In this document: positions 1 to 5,144 of the stretch, in pieces | Numbering within the stretch: position 1 is the stretch's first letter | Layout of the letters: each line of letters starts with the position of its first letter | Source of the DNA: Coriobacteriaceae bacterium | GTDB taxonomy: Bacteria > Actinomycetota > Coriobacteriia > Coriobacteriales > UMGS124 | Direction: 5' to 3' | Length of the DNA: 6,606 nucleotides | Assembly: GCA_019420325.1 (NCBI GenBank) | Contig: JAHZHK010000141.1 | Location: 1-6,606, forward strand | Made by a program: the position numbers and the translations under genes | The notes under the pieces: generated by a model | What the model was told of the DNA's origin: nothing | Database searches by the model: none | What the model saw: the letters and a program-made list of their open reading frames with translations, nothing else

Positions 1-148
1 CATGAATTACACAGTGCATACCGTCAATGCGATCCTCATCGGCGCGGGCCAGCGGCACGGCGCCGGCAACACCCGCGGCACCGGCTGCCAGCGCGGCACC
101 AGCGACAAAGCTACGACGGCTCAGATCAACGTTCTTCATTGCAGACAT
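1..148 (-). CDS. Tat-exported protein, N-terminal fragment (partial)
   Basis: Only the first 49 codons are in the window; the gene continues past the left edge. The N-terminus is a clear twin-arginine signal peptide: SRRSFV at residues 10-15, an Ala/Gly/Val hydrophobic core at about 16-31, and an A-R-A signal peptidase site at 34-36 followed by the acidic mature start DED. The ATG at 148 is chosen because GGGGG (160-156) lies seven bases upstream; the next in-frame ATG (139) has no such site. In Coriobacteriia this kind of leader is common on flavin-dependent reductases, molybdopterin oxidoreductases and their iron-sulfur subunits, which fold with cofactor before export. The visible mature part (about 13 residues with one Cys) is too short to choose, so function is not assigned. 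Tat export is well supported. Confidence 0.8.
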   Translation of the reverse strand, partial: MSAMKNVDLSRRSFVAGAALAAGAAGVAGAVPLARADEDRIDGMHCVIH

Positions 149-150
149 AG

Positions 151-202
151 GATGTCCCCCTTATAAGACATCTTGCCCGCCGGCACACGGCTGTGCACCG
201 GC
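151..202 (-). other. Structured 5' leader with SD-containing hairpin
   Basis: The predicted leader holds two small inverted repeats. GCCGG/CCGGC with an inner CACA/TGTG spans 179-202. GATGTC (151-156) pairs with GACATC (167-172), leaving a 10-base loop that contains most of the GGGGG ribosome binding site. Placement of the Shine-Dalgarno sequence in a stem-loop could affect translation, but the stems are short and no known riboswitch fold is recognised. Confidence 0.25.
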
Positions 203-250
203 CCCGCGTGTGAGGCATCCGCAAAGCCCGCCTCGCAAACGATACCGCGC

Positions 251-279
251 ATCCTAGTCCCGTGCGCCGAAGTTGTTAA
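251..279 (-). promoter_or_regulatory. Promoter of the Tat-exported protein gene
   Basis: Reading the minus strand, TTAACA (279-274) and TAGGAT (256-251) are separated by exactly 17 bases. They match the sigma-70 -35 and -10 consensus at 5/6 and 4/6 positions. Transcription would start near 244, giving a leader of about 95 nt before the ATG at 148. Confidence 0.45.
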
Positions 280-592
280 GCAAAATTTTTGCGAATTTAC
301 AAGGGGGCAATCCATGGGAGGCGGCTAAAAAGAGACGAGCGGCTAGCGGAGGGCAAACCGCCCGTGCGCTGCGTGATCGGGCGCGCACTCAAGCGCAATG
401 TTCGCGCGCCGGCGTCAGTGTCTTGCGGGACAGTTATCTGCATCGACATTTCCAAGGAGCTTGCAGTTAACACGCATTTCAAATGTGTTCAAAATGTGTC
501 AACTGGGCTTTTGATGAAATAACATACATTTCATTTCCTGGAATGTATGTTATCGACCAGTCATTGGCATTGAAAGTATGCGATGGCCACTC
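280..592. other. Gene-poor intergenic stretch
   Basis: No convincing gene is seen. Short open frames exist on both strands, but they lack ribosome binding sites, begin at weak start codons and show no recognisable protein features. The left half is GC-rich. The right half (about 465-560) is distinctly AT-rich and carries two imperfect TTCAAATGTGT-type direct repeats (478-499) and the inverted repeat described separately. Confidence 0.5.
519..553. repeat. 15-bp inverted repeat, candidate operator
   Basis: ATAACATACATTTCA (519-533) and TGGAATGTATGTTAT (539-553) are inverted copies with a single G-T type mismatch; the outer 12 bp are perfect and the loop is five bases. The arms are AT-rich and no T-tract follows on either side, so a terminator is unlikely. 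It could be a binding site for a dimeric regulator of the Tat-protein gene, although it lies about 240 bp upstream of that gene's best promoter. It could also be the remnant of a small mobile element. Confidence 0.55.
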
Positions 593-619
593 AAAAACCC
601 CACGGCTTACCCCGCGGGG
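593..619 (-). terminator. Rho-independent terminator of the U32 gene
   Basis: On the minus strand, CCCCGCG (619-613) pairs with CGTGGGG (604-598), with one G-U pair and an 8-base loop, followed directly by TTTTT (597-593). It starts 24 bases after the TAG stop of the U32-family gene. Confidence 0.7.
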
Positions 620-642
620 CAAGAACGGACTCAAAAACTCCC

Positions 643-2076
643 CTACTCCGGCGGCATCTCGCTGGGCTTGCGGCGGGCGCGGACGATGTCGTAGGGGCGC
701 AGGGGGCGGTCGCAGGTCATGCGGTAGGTCTCCATCTGGCGCGTGACGGCGTCAACCGACACGGGGGCCGCCCCCTCGACGCCCGCACACGCGCCTTCGC
801 CTCCGCTTGCCTGCACACACAGCCAGCGCAGATCGCGAACATGGAGGGGCTCGCTTGCACGGCCCGGCGAGAGAACTTCGAGCTCGCTTGCGCAGTCGAA
901 GCGGTTGCGGGCGCGGAAGGTCACCTGATAGGCTGGTGCCCCATCGCACGCGAGCGCCTCGTCGCACACGGGTGCCCCATCACACGCAGGCACCTCGTCG
1001 CACGCACACGTCCCATCACACGCGGGCACCTCGTCGCACGCACACGTCCCATCACACGCGGGCACCTCGTCGCACGCGGGCGCCCCATCACTCGCAGGCG
1101 CCTCAGCCTCGAGCTCCTCACACTCCAGCACCTCGGCGACCCACATCCACTCGGACTGCGATTGACGCAGATAGGGGGCCTGATGAGCCGGCCCGAAGAA
1201 GAAGCCCGTGCCATAGGGGTGGTGCGAGACCGTCTCAAGCTCACTCGCAACAGCCGCCGGGTCCTCGCCGTCGAGCACGCGCCGGTAGGCGCCCGTCACG
1301 GTCGCCGCGTAGAACGCACCGCGACCGCGGCCCTCGAGCTTGATCGAGTCGACGCCTGTGGCCTCAAGCTCGCCTAGGTGCTCAAGCATGTTGAGGTCGC
1401 GCGAGCTAAAGAGATACGTCGCGCGCTCATCCTCCTCCAGCGTGAACGTCTCGCCCGGCCGCGACGGTTCCTCGAGCTTCCACTCCCAGCGGCACGGCTG
1501 CGTACAGTGGCCGCCGTTGGCGGGGCGTCCGTTCAAGAAGTCGGAGATGATGCAGCGTCCCGAGTACGACATGCACATGCTGCCGTGGGCAAACACCTCG
1601 AGCTCAAGAGAATCGGGCAGGTCGGCGTGCATGGCGGCGATGTCTGCCAGCGACATCTCGCGGGCACACACCACGCGGCGTGCGCCCAGCTCGTGCCAGG
1701 CAAGCGCGGCGGCGGAGTTGGACACACTCGCCTGGGTGCTCACATGCAGATCAACCTCAGGTGCATAGCGCTTGGCCAGCGCAAATGCCCCCATGTCGGA
1801 GATGATGAGCGCGTCGACCCCGGCCTTCTGCACGGCCTCGAAGTAGGCCGGGAGCTCCTTGAGGTCATCCTCGTGCATCACCGTGTTGCACGCCACATGC
1901 ACGGCGGCCCCGCGCTCGTGGGCATATGTGCTCACCCACGGCAGGTCCTCCACCTTGAAGTTGGAGGCGCGCTTGCGCATGCCGAAGCGCTCGCAGGCAA
2001 GGTAGACCGCATCGGCACCGAAGCGAATTGCATACTCAAGCTGTTCTTTGCCACCCGCCGGCGCCAAAAGCTCCAT
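643..2076 (-). CDS. U32-family protein (TrhP-like tRNA hydroxylation protein) with Cys-Asp repeat insert
   Basis: A 477-residue protein of the peptidase U32 family. It opens with the family's typical MELLAPAGG and GADAVYLA, then has HVSTQAS (111-117) and the U32 signature EVFAHGSMC...SGRC (160-175). Four cysteines (168, 175, 191, 195) match those conserved in the family and thought to matter for iron-sulfur dependent activity. A C-terminal beta domain with RNRF follows at about 382-477. Family members of this size (E. coli YegQ/TrhP, B. subtilis YrrN/YrrO) act in prephenate-dependent 5-hydroxylation of U34 in tRNA; the 'peptidase' name is historical, though a collagenase-like role cannot be excluded. 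The ATG at 2076 is chosen because GACGAGG lies eight bases upstream and homologues start there; a TTG at 2112 would add 12 residues. The oddity is residues 328-381, nine Cys-Asp hexapeptides absent from ordinary homologues. It is divergent from the permease and ends at its own terminator. Confidence 0.88.
   Translation of the reverse strand: MELLAPAGGKEQLEYAIRFGADAVYLACERFGMRKRASNFKVEDLPWVSTYAHERGAAVHVACNTVMHEDDLKELPAYFEAVQKAGVDALIISDMGAFALAKRYAPEVDLHVSTQASVSNSAAALAWHELGARRVVCAREMSLADIAAMHADLPDSLELEVFAHGSMCMSYSGRCIISDFLNGRPANGGHCTQPCRWEWKLEEPSRPGETFTLEEDERATYLFSSRDLNMLEHLGELEATGVDSIKLEGRGRGAFYAATVTGAYRRVLDGEDPAAVASELETVSHHPYGTGFFFGPAHQAPYLRQSQSEWMWVAEVLECEELEAEAPASDGAPACDEVPACDGTCACDEVPACDGTCACDEVPACDGAPVCDEALACDGAPAYQVTFRARNRFDCASELEVLSPGRASEPLHVRDLRWLCVQASGGEGACAGVEGAAPVSVDAVTRQMETYRMTCDRPLRPYDIVRARRKPSEMPPE
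934..1095 (-). repeat. In-frame 18/36-bp tandem repeat encoding Cys-Asp hexapeptides
   Basis: Inside the U32-family gene, 162 bp encode nine hexapeptides of the form A-C-D-[EG]-x-[PCL]: ASDGAP, ACDEVP, ACDGTC, ACDEVP, ACDGTC, ACDEVP, ACDGAP, VCDEAL, ACDGAP. At DNA level the core is a 36-bp unit (two hexapeptides) repeated nearly exactly; flanking copies are more diverged. The block contributes ten cysteines and many aspartates. It sits in the linker between the catalytic U32 body and the C-terminal domain. Because every unit is a multiple of three, gain or loss of copies would not shift the frame. Confidence 0.9.
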
Positions 2077-2153
2077 CGCGCGCACCTCGTCCTTTCCGTC
2101 AAAAACCAGCAAAAACGGCCCTCAAAAGGTACCCTTTCGCTAACAACTCACGC

Positions 2154-2183
2154 TATCAGTCAAAAAAGCGAATGTATCAGTCA
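2154..2183. repeat. Two TATCAGTCA direct repeats, 21 bp apart
   Basis: TATCAGTCA occurs at 2154-2162 and 2175-2183, start to start 21 bp, so both copies face the same side of the helix. Each is followed by an A- or T-tract and GCG. The pair lies just upstream of the LacI-type palindrome in the divergent control region, which is a plausible position for an activator site. Confidence 0.45.
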
Positions 2184-2199
2184 TTTTTGCGTCTGAAAG
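2171..2199 (-). promoter_or_regulatory. Possible promoter of the U32-family gene
   Basis: On the minus strand an extended -10, TG-A-TACATT, ends at 2171. A poor -35 (CTTTCA, 2199-2194) lies 17 bases upstream. Its -35 falls inside the LacI-type palindrome. This would give a leader of about 90 nt. The match is weak, and TTGACT at 2163-2158 is an alternative -35 without a good -10. Confidence 0.25.
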
Positions 2200-2208
2200 C
2201 GTTTTCAG
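2193..2208. promoter_or_regulatory. LacI-family / cre-like operator
   Basis: CTGAAAGCGTTTTCAG is palindromic except at two positions flanking the central CG. It fits the TGAAARCGYTTWCW-type consensus recognised by CcpA and related LacI/GalR regulators. It overlaps the candidate -35 box of the permease promoter (2202-2207), so binding would be expected to repress. The regulator is not encoded in this window; in an Actinobacterium another LacI-family protein is more likely than CcpA itself. Confidence 0.55.
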
Positions 2209-2230
2209 GGCGCAATAAAACAAGTATTAT
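2202..2230 (+). promoter_or_regulatory. Promoter of the purine permease gene
   Basis: TTTTCA (2202-2207) and TATTAT (2225-2230) are spaced by 17 bases. Transcription would start near 2237, leaving a leader of about 70 nt. The leader contains a GGTGC/GCACC stem (2239-2255) and a CAACCC/GGGTTG stem (2267-2286) just before the ribosome binding site AAAGGG (2293-2298). No purine riboswitch core is recognised in it. Confidence 0.45.
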
Positions 2231-2305
2231 GCCCCATGGTGCTCATCCTTAGGCACCCTGTGACACCAACCCACAAAAACGGGTTGCTATCGAAAGGGAA
2301 GGGAT

Positions 2306-3733
2306 ATGGAGAAGCTCTTTAAGCTCAAAGCCAACGGCACCTCGGTAAAGACCGAGATCGCCGCCGGCCTCACGACGTTCATGACGATGGCCTACATCAT
2401 CGCCCTGAACCCGAACCTGCTCACCAACTTCAGGTCGGGCGGAGGCGACGAGCTGTGGAACGCCGTCTTCCTGGCAACGTGCCTGGCCTCCGGCATCGCC
2501 ATGGTCTGCATGGCTTTCTGGGCCAACAAGCCCTTCTGCCTCGCCCCTGGCATGGGCCTCAACAGCTTCTTCGCACTGGTCGTAACGCAGATTGCCTCCT
2601 TCACGGGCGCAAGCTACGTGGCCTCCTTCCAGGCCGCCCTCATCATCGTGCTCGCCGAGGGCATCGTGTTCTTGATCCTCACGCTGTGCAACGTCCGTGA
2701 GAAGATCGTCGAGGCCATCCCCTACGGCGTGCGCACCGGCATCGCCCCTGCTATCGGCCTCATGCTGCTCAACATCGGCATCGGCTCCAACGCCGGCGTC
2801 TACGACAGCCAGGGCAACTGCTTCTACGTAATGCGCGACTTCTTCGGCTCGCTTTCGGCCACCACCGTGGCGACGAACATGGGCGACGCCTACCCCCAGA
2901 TGGTGCTCACCGTAGTCACCATGTTCCTGGGCCTCTTCGCCATCGTGCTCATGGCCAAGCGCGGCATGCGCGGCGCCGTCATCCTCGGCATGCTCCTGGC
3001 CTCCGTGATCTACTGGGCCGGCGAGGCCATCTTCCTGGGCATCGACCCCTTCGCGGGCCTGGCAAACGCCTCTTGGGTTCCCGCCTTCGGCGCCATGGCC
3101 GACCTCACGCTCTTCAAGTTCAACTTTGAGACGTTCCTCCAGATGGGCTGGTTCACCGTCATCACGCTCATCATCACCTTCTGCATGATCGACATGTTCG
3201 ACACCATCGGCACCCTCGTGGGCACTGCCTCGCGTGCCGGCATGCTCGATGAGAGCGGCAAGATGCCCCAGATGAAGGAGGCCATGCTCTCCGACTCCGT
3301 GGGCACCATCGTGGGCGCCTGCACCGGCACCTCCACCGTCACGACCTTCGTCGAGTCTGCCTCGGGCGTCGAGGCCGGCGGCCGTACGGGCCTCACCTCG
3401 CTCACCTGCGGCATCCTGTTCTTCGCCTGCATGTTCATCGCCCCCATTGCGGCCATCATCCCCGCACCGGCGACTTCCGCTGCCCTCATCTACGTCGGCA
3501 TCATCATGCTCTCGGCCCTGAAGAAGATTGACCTCGACGACCTCGACCAGGTCGTGCCCGTGGCGCTCATGCTCATCGCCATGCCCATCTCCAGCTCCAT
3601 CGGCCACGCCATCGGCATCGGCCTCATCACCTTCACCGTGATGAATGTGTGCTCCGGCAAGGCCAGCAAGCAGTACATCCTGACCTACGTCATCGCCGCC
3701 ATCTTCCTCGTGAAGTTCTTCCTGGTGGCATAG
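2306..3733 (+). CDS. NCS2-family (AzgA-type) purine permease
   Basis: A 475-residue polytopic membrane protein importing a purine base (guanine/hypoxanthine or adenine, as in PbuG/GhxP/AdeP relatives), most likely with proton symport, for nucleotide salvage. Family landmarks are clear: the N-terminal TEIAAGLTTFMTMAYI (16-31) with N35-P36, the PGMGLNSFF motif (81-89), FDTIGTLVG (298-306), SRAGMLDESGK (309-319), and the C-terminal-half signature around TSTVTTFVESASG and EAGGRTG (342-362), where E350 lies in the expected substrate-binding segment. Length is normal. The ATG at 2306 is preceded by AAAGGGAAGGG. Codons are almost uniformly C- or G-ending, suggesting high expression. The gene is followed by a very strong terminator, and its last 11 codons are duplicated downstream at 4992-5028. 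The exact substrate cannot be told from the sequence. Confidence 0.93.
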   Translation: MEKLFKLKANGTSVKTEIAAGLTTFMTMAYIIALNPNLLTNFRSGGGDELWNAVFLATCLASGIAMVCMAFWANKPFCLAPGMGLNSFFALVVTQIASFTGASYVASFQAALIIVLAEGIVFLILTLCNVREKIVEAIPYGVRTGIAPAIGLMLLNIGIGSNAGVYDSQGNCFYVMRDFFGSLSATTVATNMGDAYPQMVLTVVTMFLGLFAIVLMAKRGMRGAVILGMLLASVIYWAGEAIFLGIDPFAGLANASWVPAFGAMADLTLFKFNFETFLQMGWFTVITLIITFCMIDMFDTIGTLVGTASRAGMLDESGKMPQMKEAMLSDSVGTIVGACTGTSTVTTFVESASGVEAGGRTGLTSLTCGILFFACMFIAPIAAIIPAPATSAALIYVGIIMLSALKKIDLDDLDQVVPVALMLIAMPISSSIGHAIGIGLITFTVMNVCSGKASKQYILTYVIAAIFLVKFFLVA

Positions 3734-3808
3734 GGCGCAACGCACACCGCGCAACGCAAGGCGCCCTGCGGGCTTGGCGATTTTCTGCCGGCCTGCAGGG
3801 CGCCTTTT
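3697..3808 (+). repeat. Direct repeat copy A: permease 3' end plus terminator
   Basis: This copy comprises 36 bases encoding AIFLVKFFLVA up to the second base of the TAG stop, a 22-base linker, and a 53-base terminator block (3756-3808). The first 36 bases are identical to 4992-5027, and the terminator block matches 5057-5109 at 51 of 53 positions. The linkers share only their first six bases. See copy B. Confidence 0.9.
3758..3808 (+). terminator. Terminator of the permease gene (copy A)
   Basis: AAGGCGCCCTGC (3758-3769) and GCAGGGCGCCTT (3795-3806) are perfect inverted copies. The stem extends inward through GGGCT/GGCCT-type pairs and a second GGC/GCC helix, and ends in a TTTT run (3805-3808). 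It begins about 25 bases after the permease stop. Confidence 0.85.
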
Positions 3809-3862
3809 CGTGTCCGATTGCCTGACAAATCTCTCAATCAGGTCTGCCATTGTTGCTAAAGG

Positions 3863-3891
3863 TTGCTTTTAACTATGCTTATTAGTATTAT
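3863..3891 (+). promoter_or_regulatory. Promoter of the nucleotidyltransferase/HTH operon
   Basis: TTGCTT (3863-3868) and TATTAT (3886-3891) are separated by 17 bases. Transcription would start near 3898, about 32 nt before the ATG at 3930. The -10 box lies at the inner end of the left arm of the 14-bp palindrome. Confidence 0.6.
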
Positions 3892-3915
3892 TCGTTTAAA
3901 TTAATACTAATAAGC
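3877..3915. promoter_or_regulatory. Perfect 14-bp palindromic operator
   Basis: GCTTATTAGTATTA (3877-3890) and TAATACTAATAAGC (3902-3915) are exact inverted copies around an 11-base spacer, in otherwise GC-rich surroundings. The site covers the operon's -10 box and presumed transcription start, so a bound dimer would block transcription. The HTH protein encoded second in the operon is the natural candidate for self-repression; this is inference. Confidence 0.7.
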
Positions 3916-3929
3916 GAAAGAGACCGCCC

Positions 3930-4460
3930 ATGCACAAGGAAAACCTCATTGAAATCCTTCAGGGCATCGACGAGGAAGCGGCCTTACTGCTTGGGGTTTC
4001 TTCCAGCAAAGCGCGTGTAATACTGGTGGGCGGCGCAGCATTCATGTTGCGCGACCTCACGACGCGACAAGCTACGCATGACATCGATGTCCTCAGCGCC
4101 GATGCCGTCGTCCGAGGCATCATTGCGAACTACCCCGAGGTCAATGGCGGAGTCGCTGCTTTTGCCGACCAGATTCCCTACAACTTCGAGGACCGGCTCG
4201 TTCGTCTCAACTTGAGCACGCAGGCAATCGACTTTTTCGCGCCCTCAACCGAAGACCTCGTTGTCATGAAGTTGTACGCCCAACGGCCCAACGACGTTCA
4301 GGACATCGACGGTGCAATCGCATCGGGTCAGATGGATTGGGGGCTTCTTGAAACTCTTGTATATGGGGAAGACGAGGCAAAGGCGTCGTGTCTCGTCGAG
4401 CGGCGCTATGAGGAAATGGTACGTGCATACGAGACGATAAAGGCGAGATGGGGACGATGA
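3930..4460 (+). CDS. DUF6036-like nucleotidyltransferase, putative toxin of a TA-type pair
   Basis: A 176-residue protein with the minimal nucleotidyltransferase fold signature. G34-G35 sits in ILVGGAAFML, D51-x-D53 in THDIDVL is the metal-binding pair, and D101 in AIDFFAP fits the third carboxylate. EDLVVMKLYAQRPNDVQDI (108-126) has the Lys, Arg and Asp pattern typical of DUF6036 and AbiEii-related proteins. Such enzymes transfer a nucleotide to a target (tRNA or protein) and often serve in toxin-antitoxin or phage-defence pairs. Here it is co-transcribed with an HTH protein. The ATG at 3930 has a weak AAAGAG site seven bases upstream. Its stop overlaps the next start by four bases. Family placement is by motif reading; whether it is toxin, antitoxin or housekeeping is not shown. 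Codon use differs from the adjacent permease. Confidence 0.75.
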   Translation: MHKENLIEILQGIDEEAALLLGVSSSKARVILVGGAAFMLRDLTTRQATHDIDVLSADAVVRGIIANYPEVNGGVAAFADQIPYNFEDRLVRLNLSTQAIDFFAPSTEDLVVMKLYAQRPNDVQDIDGAIASGQMDWGLLETLVYGEDEAKASCLVERRYEEMVRAYETIKARWGR

Positions 4461-4981
4461 ATCTCACATTCAAGGGCTTTCTGCGGGGATACTGCCGTGA
4501 ACTCACAGGGATCAAAGGCGACAACTTGCAAAAGATGCTCGCCGCAGTGGTAGCCGAGGCGCCTGCGGCAGCCGAAGCAGTCATGGTATTTGCCGCCGAA
4601 CAGGGCAAGGCCACCTACCTCGCAAATCTCGCACAGGGCACCTGGGTTGCACAGGCATACGTCGAGTTTGCGAAAAAGCTGGACGAGGCGGAGTCCATCG
4701 AGAAGCTTCTACAGACCGAGGAGGTTCCCGAACGATACCGCAAGGTCTGGCTTGCATGGCTTGCACATCGAGATGCCATTCAAAGAGACCGTCGTGTAAT
4801 CTCCCTCATGCGCGACCAGACACAGGCAGCGCTCGCAAACAAACAGGCGACCGCGTACTCCCTCTGCAAACTGCTCGGCCTCAATCGGGGAAATTTTTAC
4901 GCCTATCTCAGAGGAGATGTTACGAGGGTCAGTCGAGCCACGGCCCGGCGCATTCTAGAAACCGCACGCGCCATGCAATAG
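4457..4981 (+). CDS. Helix-turn-helix protein, putative antitoxin/repressor partner
   Basis: A 174-residue mostly helical protein that I do not recognise as a named family. The N-terminal two thirds are Ala/Glu-rich and helical. The C-terminal segment 132-168 (AYSLCKLLGLNRGNFYAYL followed by SRATARRILE) reads as an XRE-like helix-turn-helix, with G141 in the turn and NRGNFYAYL as recognition helix. The ATG at 4457 overlaps the upstream TGA as ATGA, indicating translational coupling; an in-frame ATG at 4448 (AAAGG four bases upstream) would add three residues. Coupling to a nucleotidyltransferase and a palindrome over the shared promoter suggest an antitoxin that represses the operon. The order is the reverse of the usual antitoxin-first layout. 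The gene ends 10 bases before repeat copy B and uses that copy's terminator. Function is inferred. Confidence 0.72.
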   Translation: MNLTFKGFLRGYCRELTGIKGDNLQKMLAAVVAEAPAAAEAVMVFAAEQGKATYLANLAQGTWVAQAYVEFAKKLDEAESIEKLLQTEEVPERYRKVWLAWLAHRDAIQRDRRVISLMRDQTQAALANKQATAYSLCKLLGLNRGNFYAYLRGDVTRVSRATARRILETARAMQ

Positions 4982-4991
4982 ACGAGAGGGA

Positions 4992-5109
4992 CGCCATCTT
5001 CCTCGTGAAGTTCTTCCTGGTGGCATAAGGCGCACCACGCGCATACGACGCACAGAGCAAGGCGCCCTGCGGGCTTGGCGATTTTCCGCCGACCTGCAGG
5101 GCGCCTTTT
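4992..5109 (+). repeat. Direct repeat copy B: permease 3'-end remnant plus terminator
   Basis: Bases 4992-5027 are identical to 3697-3732 and still read AIFLVKFFLVA, ending in TAA instead of TAG, although no permease body precedes them. After a 28-base linker that shares only its first six bases with copy A, the terminator block 5057-5109 matches 51 of 53 positions. The two copies are 1295 bp apart. Confidence 0.9.
5059..5109 (+). terminator. Terminator of the nucleotidyltransferase/HTH operon (copy B)
   Basis: AAGGCGCCCTGC (5059-5070) pairs perfectly with GCAGGGCGCCTT (5096-5107), followed by TTTT. It lies between convergent genes. On the minus strand the stem is followed by TTGCTCTG, a poor T-tract, so termination of the opposing gene here would be weaker. 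Confidence 0.85.
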
Positions 5110-5144
5110 CCGTGCATTCGCCATGGATAAAGCACGCGGGCCAG

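Larger units (their letters stand above)
3733..5027 (+). mobile_element. Candidate inserted cassette bracketed by permease-3'-end repeats
   Basis: The 1295 bp between equivalent points of the two repeats hold one copy of the terminator block and the nucleotidyltransferase/HTH operon. Recombination across the 36-bp identity would remove the cassette and restore an intact permease with a terminator. The cassette's genes have mixed, less GC-biased codons and an AT-rich promoter, unlike the permease beside it, which suggests foreign origin. No integrase, transposase or terminal inverted repeat is seen, so it could be a relic, an element mobilised in trans, or the product of homologous recombination. 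The boundaries are inferred. Confidence 0.4.

Noticed and set aside
474..502. Perfect TTGACA on the minus strand (502-497) as a promoter
   Set aside because: No acceptable -10 occurs 16-18 bases downstream (AAATGC at best).
289..522. Short plus-strand open frame in the left intergenic region
   Set aside because: TTG start, no ribosome binding site, and it ends in the AT-rich repeat area; no family resemblance.
961..1080. 36-bp tandem units resembling a CRISPR repeat length
   Set aside because: The units abut with no unique spacers and lie in frame inside a gene, so this is a coding tandem repeat, not a CRISPR array.
583..1377. Plus-strand open frame with Arg/Thr/Pro/His repeats
   Set aside because: Its repeats are the antisense reading of the Cys-Asp repeat in the U32 gene, and it crosses that gene's terminator; no own protein signature.
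2077..2112. TTG start extending the U32-family protein by 12 residues
   Set aside because: The ATG at 2076 has a properly spaced ribosome binding site and begins exactly where U32 homologues begin (MELLAPAG).
1378..2196. Plus-strand open frame antisense to the U32 N-terminal region
   Set aside because: Antisense shadow of a clear U32 domain; no recognisable domain in the predicted protein.
2237..2305. Purine riboswitch before the permease
   Set aside because: The leader has small stems, but the conserved purine-aptamer core sequences and three-way junction are not seen, and it is short for aptamer plus expression platform.
2249..3850. A 533-codon open frame on the minus strand, antisense to the permease
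   Set aside because: It mirrors the permease codon bias, reads as low-complexity His/Gly/Asp/Glu, and has no family features; the permease on the plus strand is unmistakable.
4903..5124. Small minus-strand open frame over repeat B, resembling the antisense frame over repeat A
   Set aside because: The similarity follows from the DNA repeat itself; the frame is read through a terminator hairpin and lacks a ribosome binding site.
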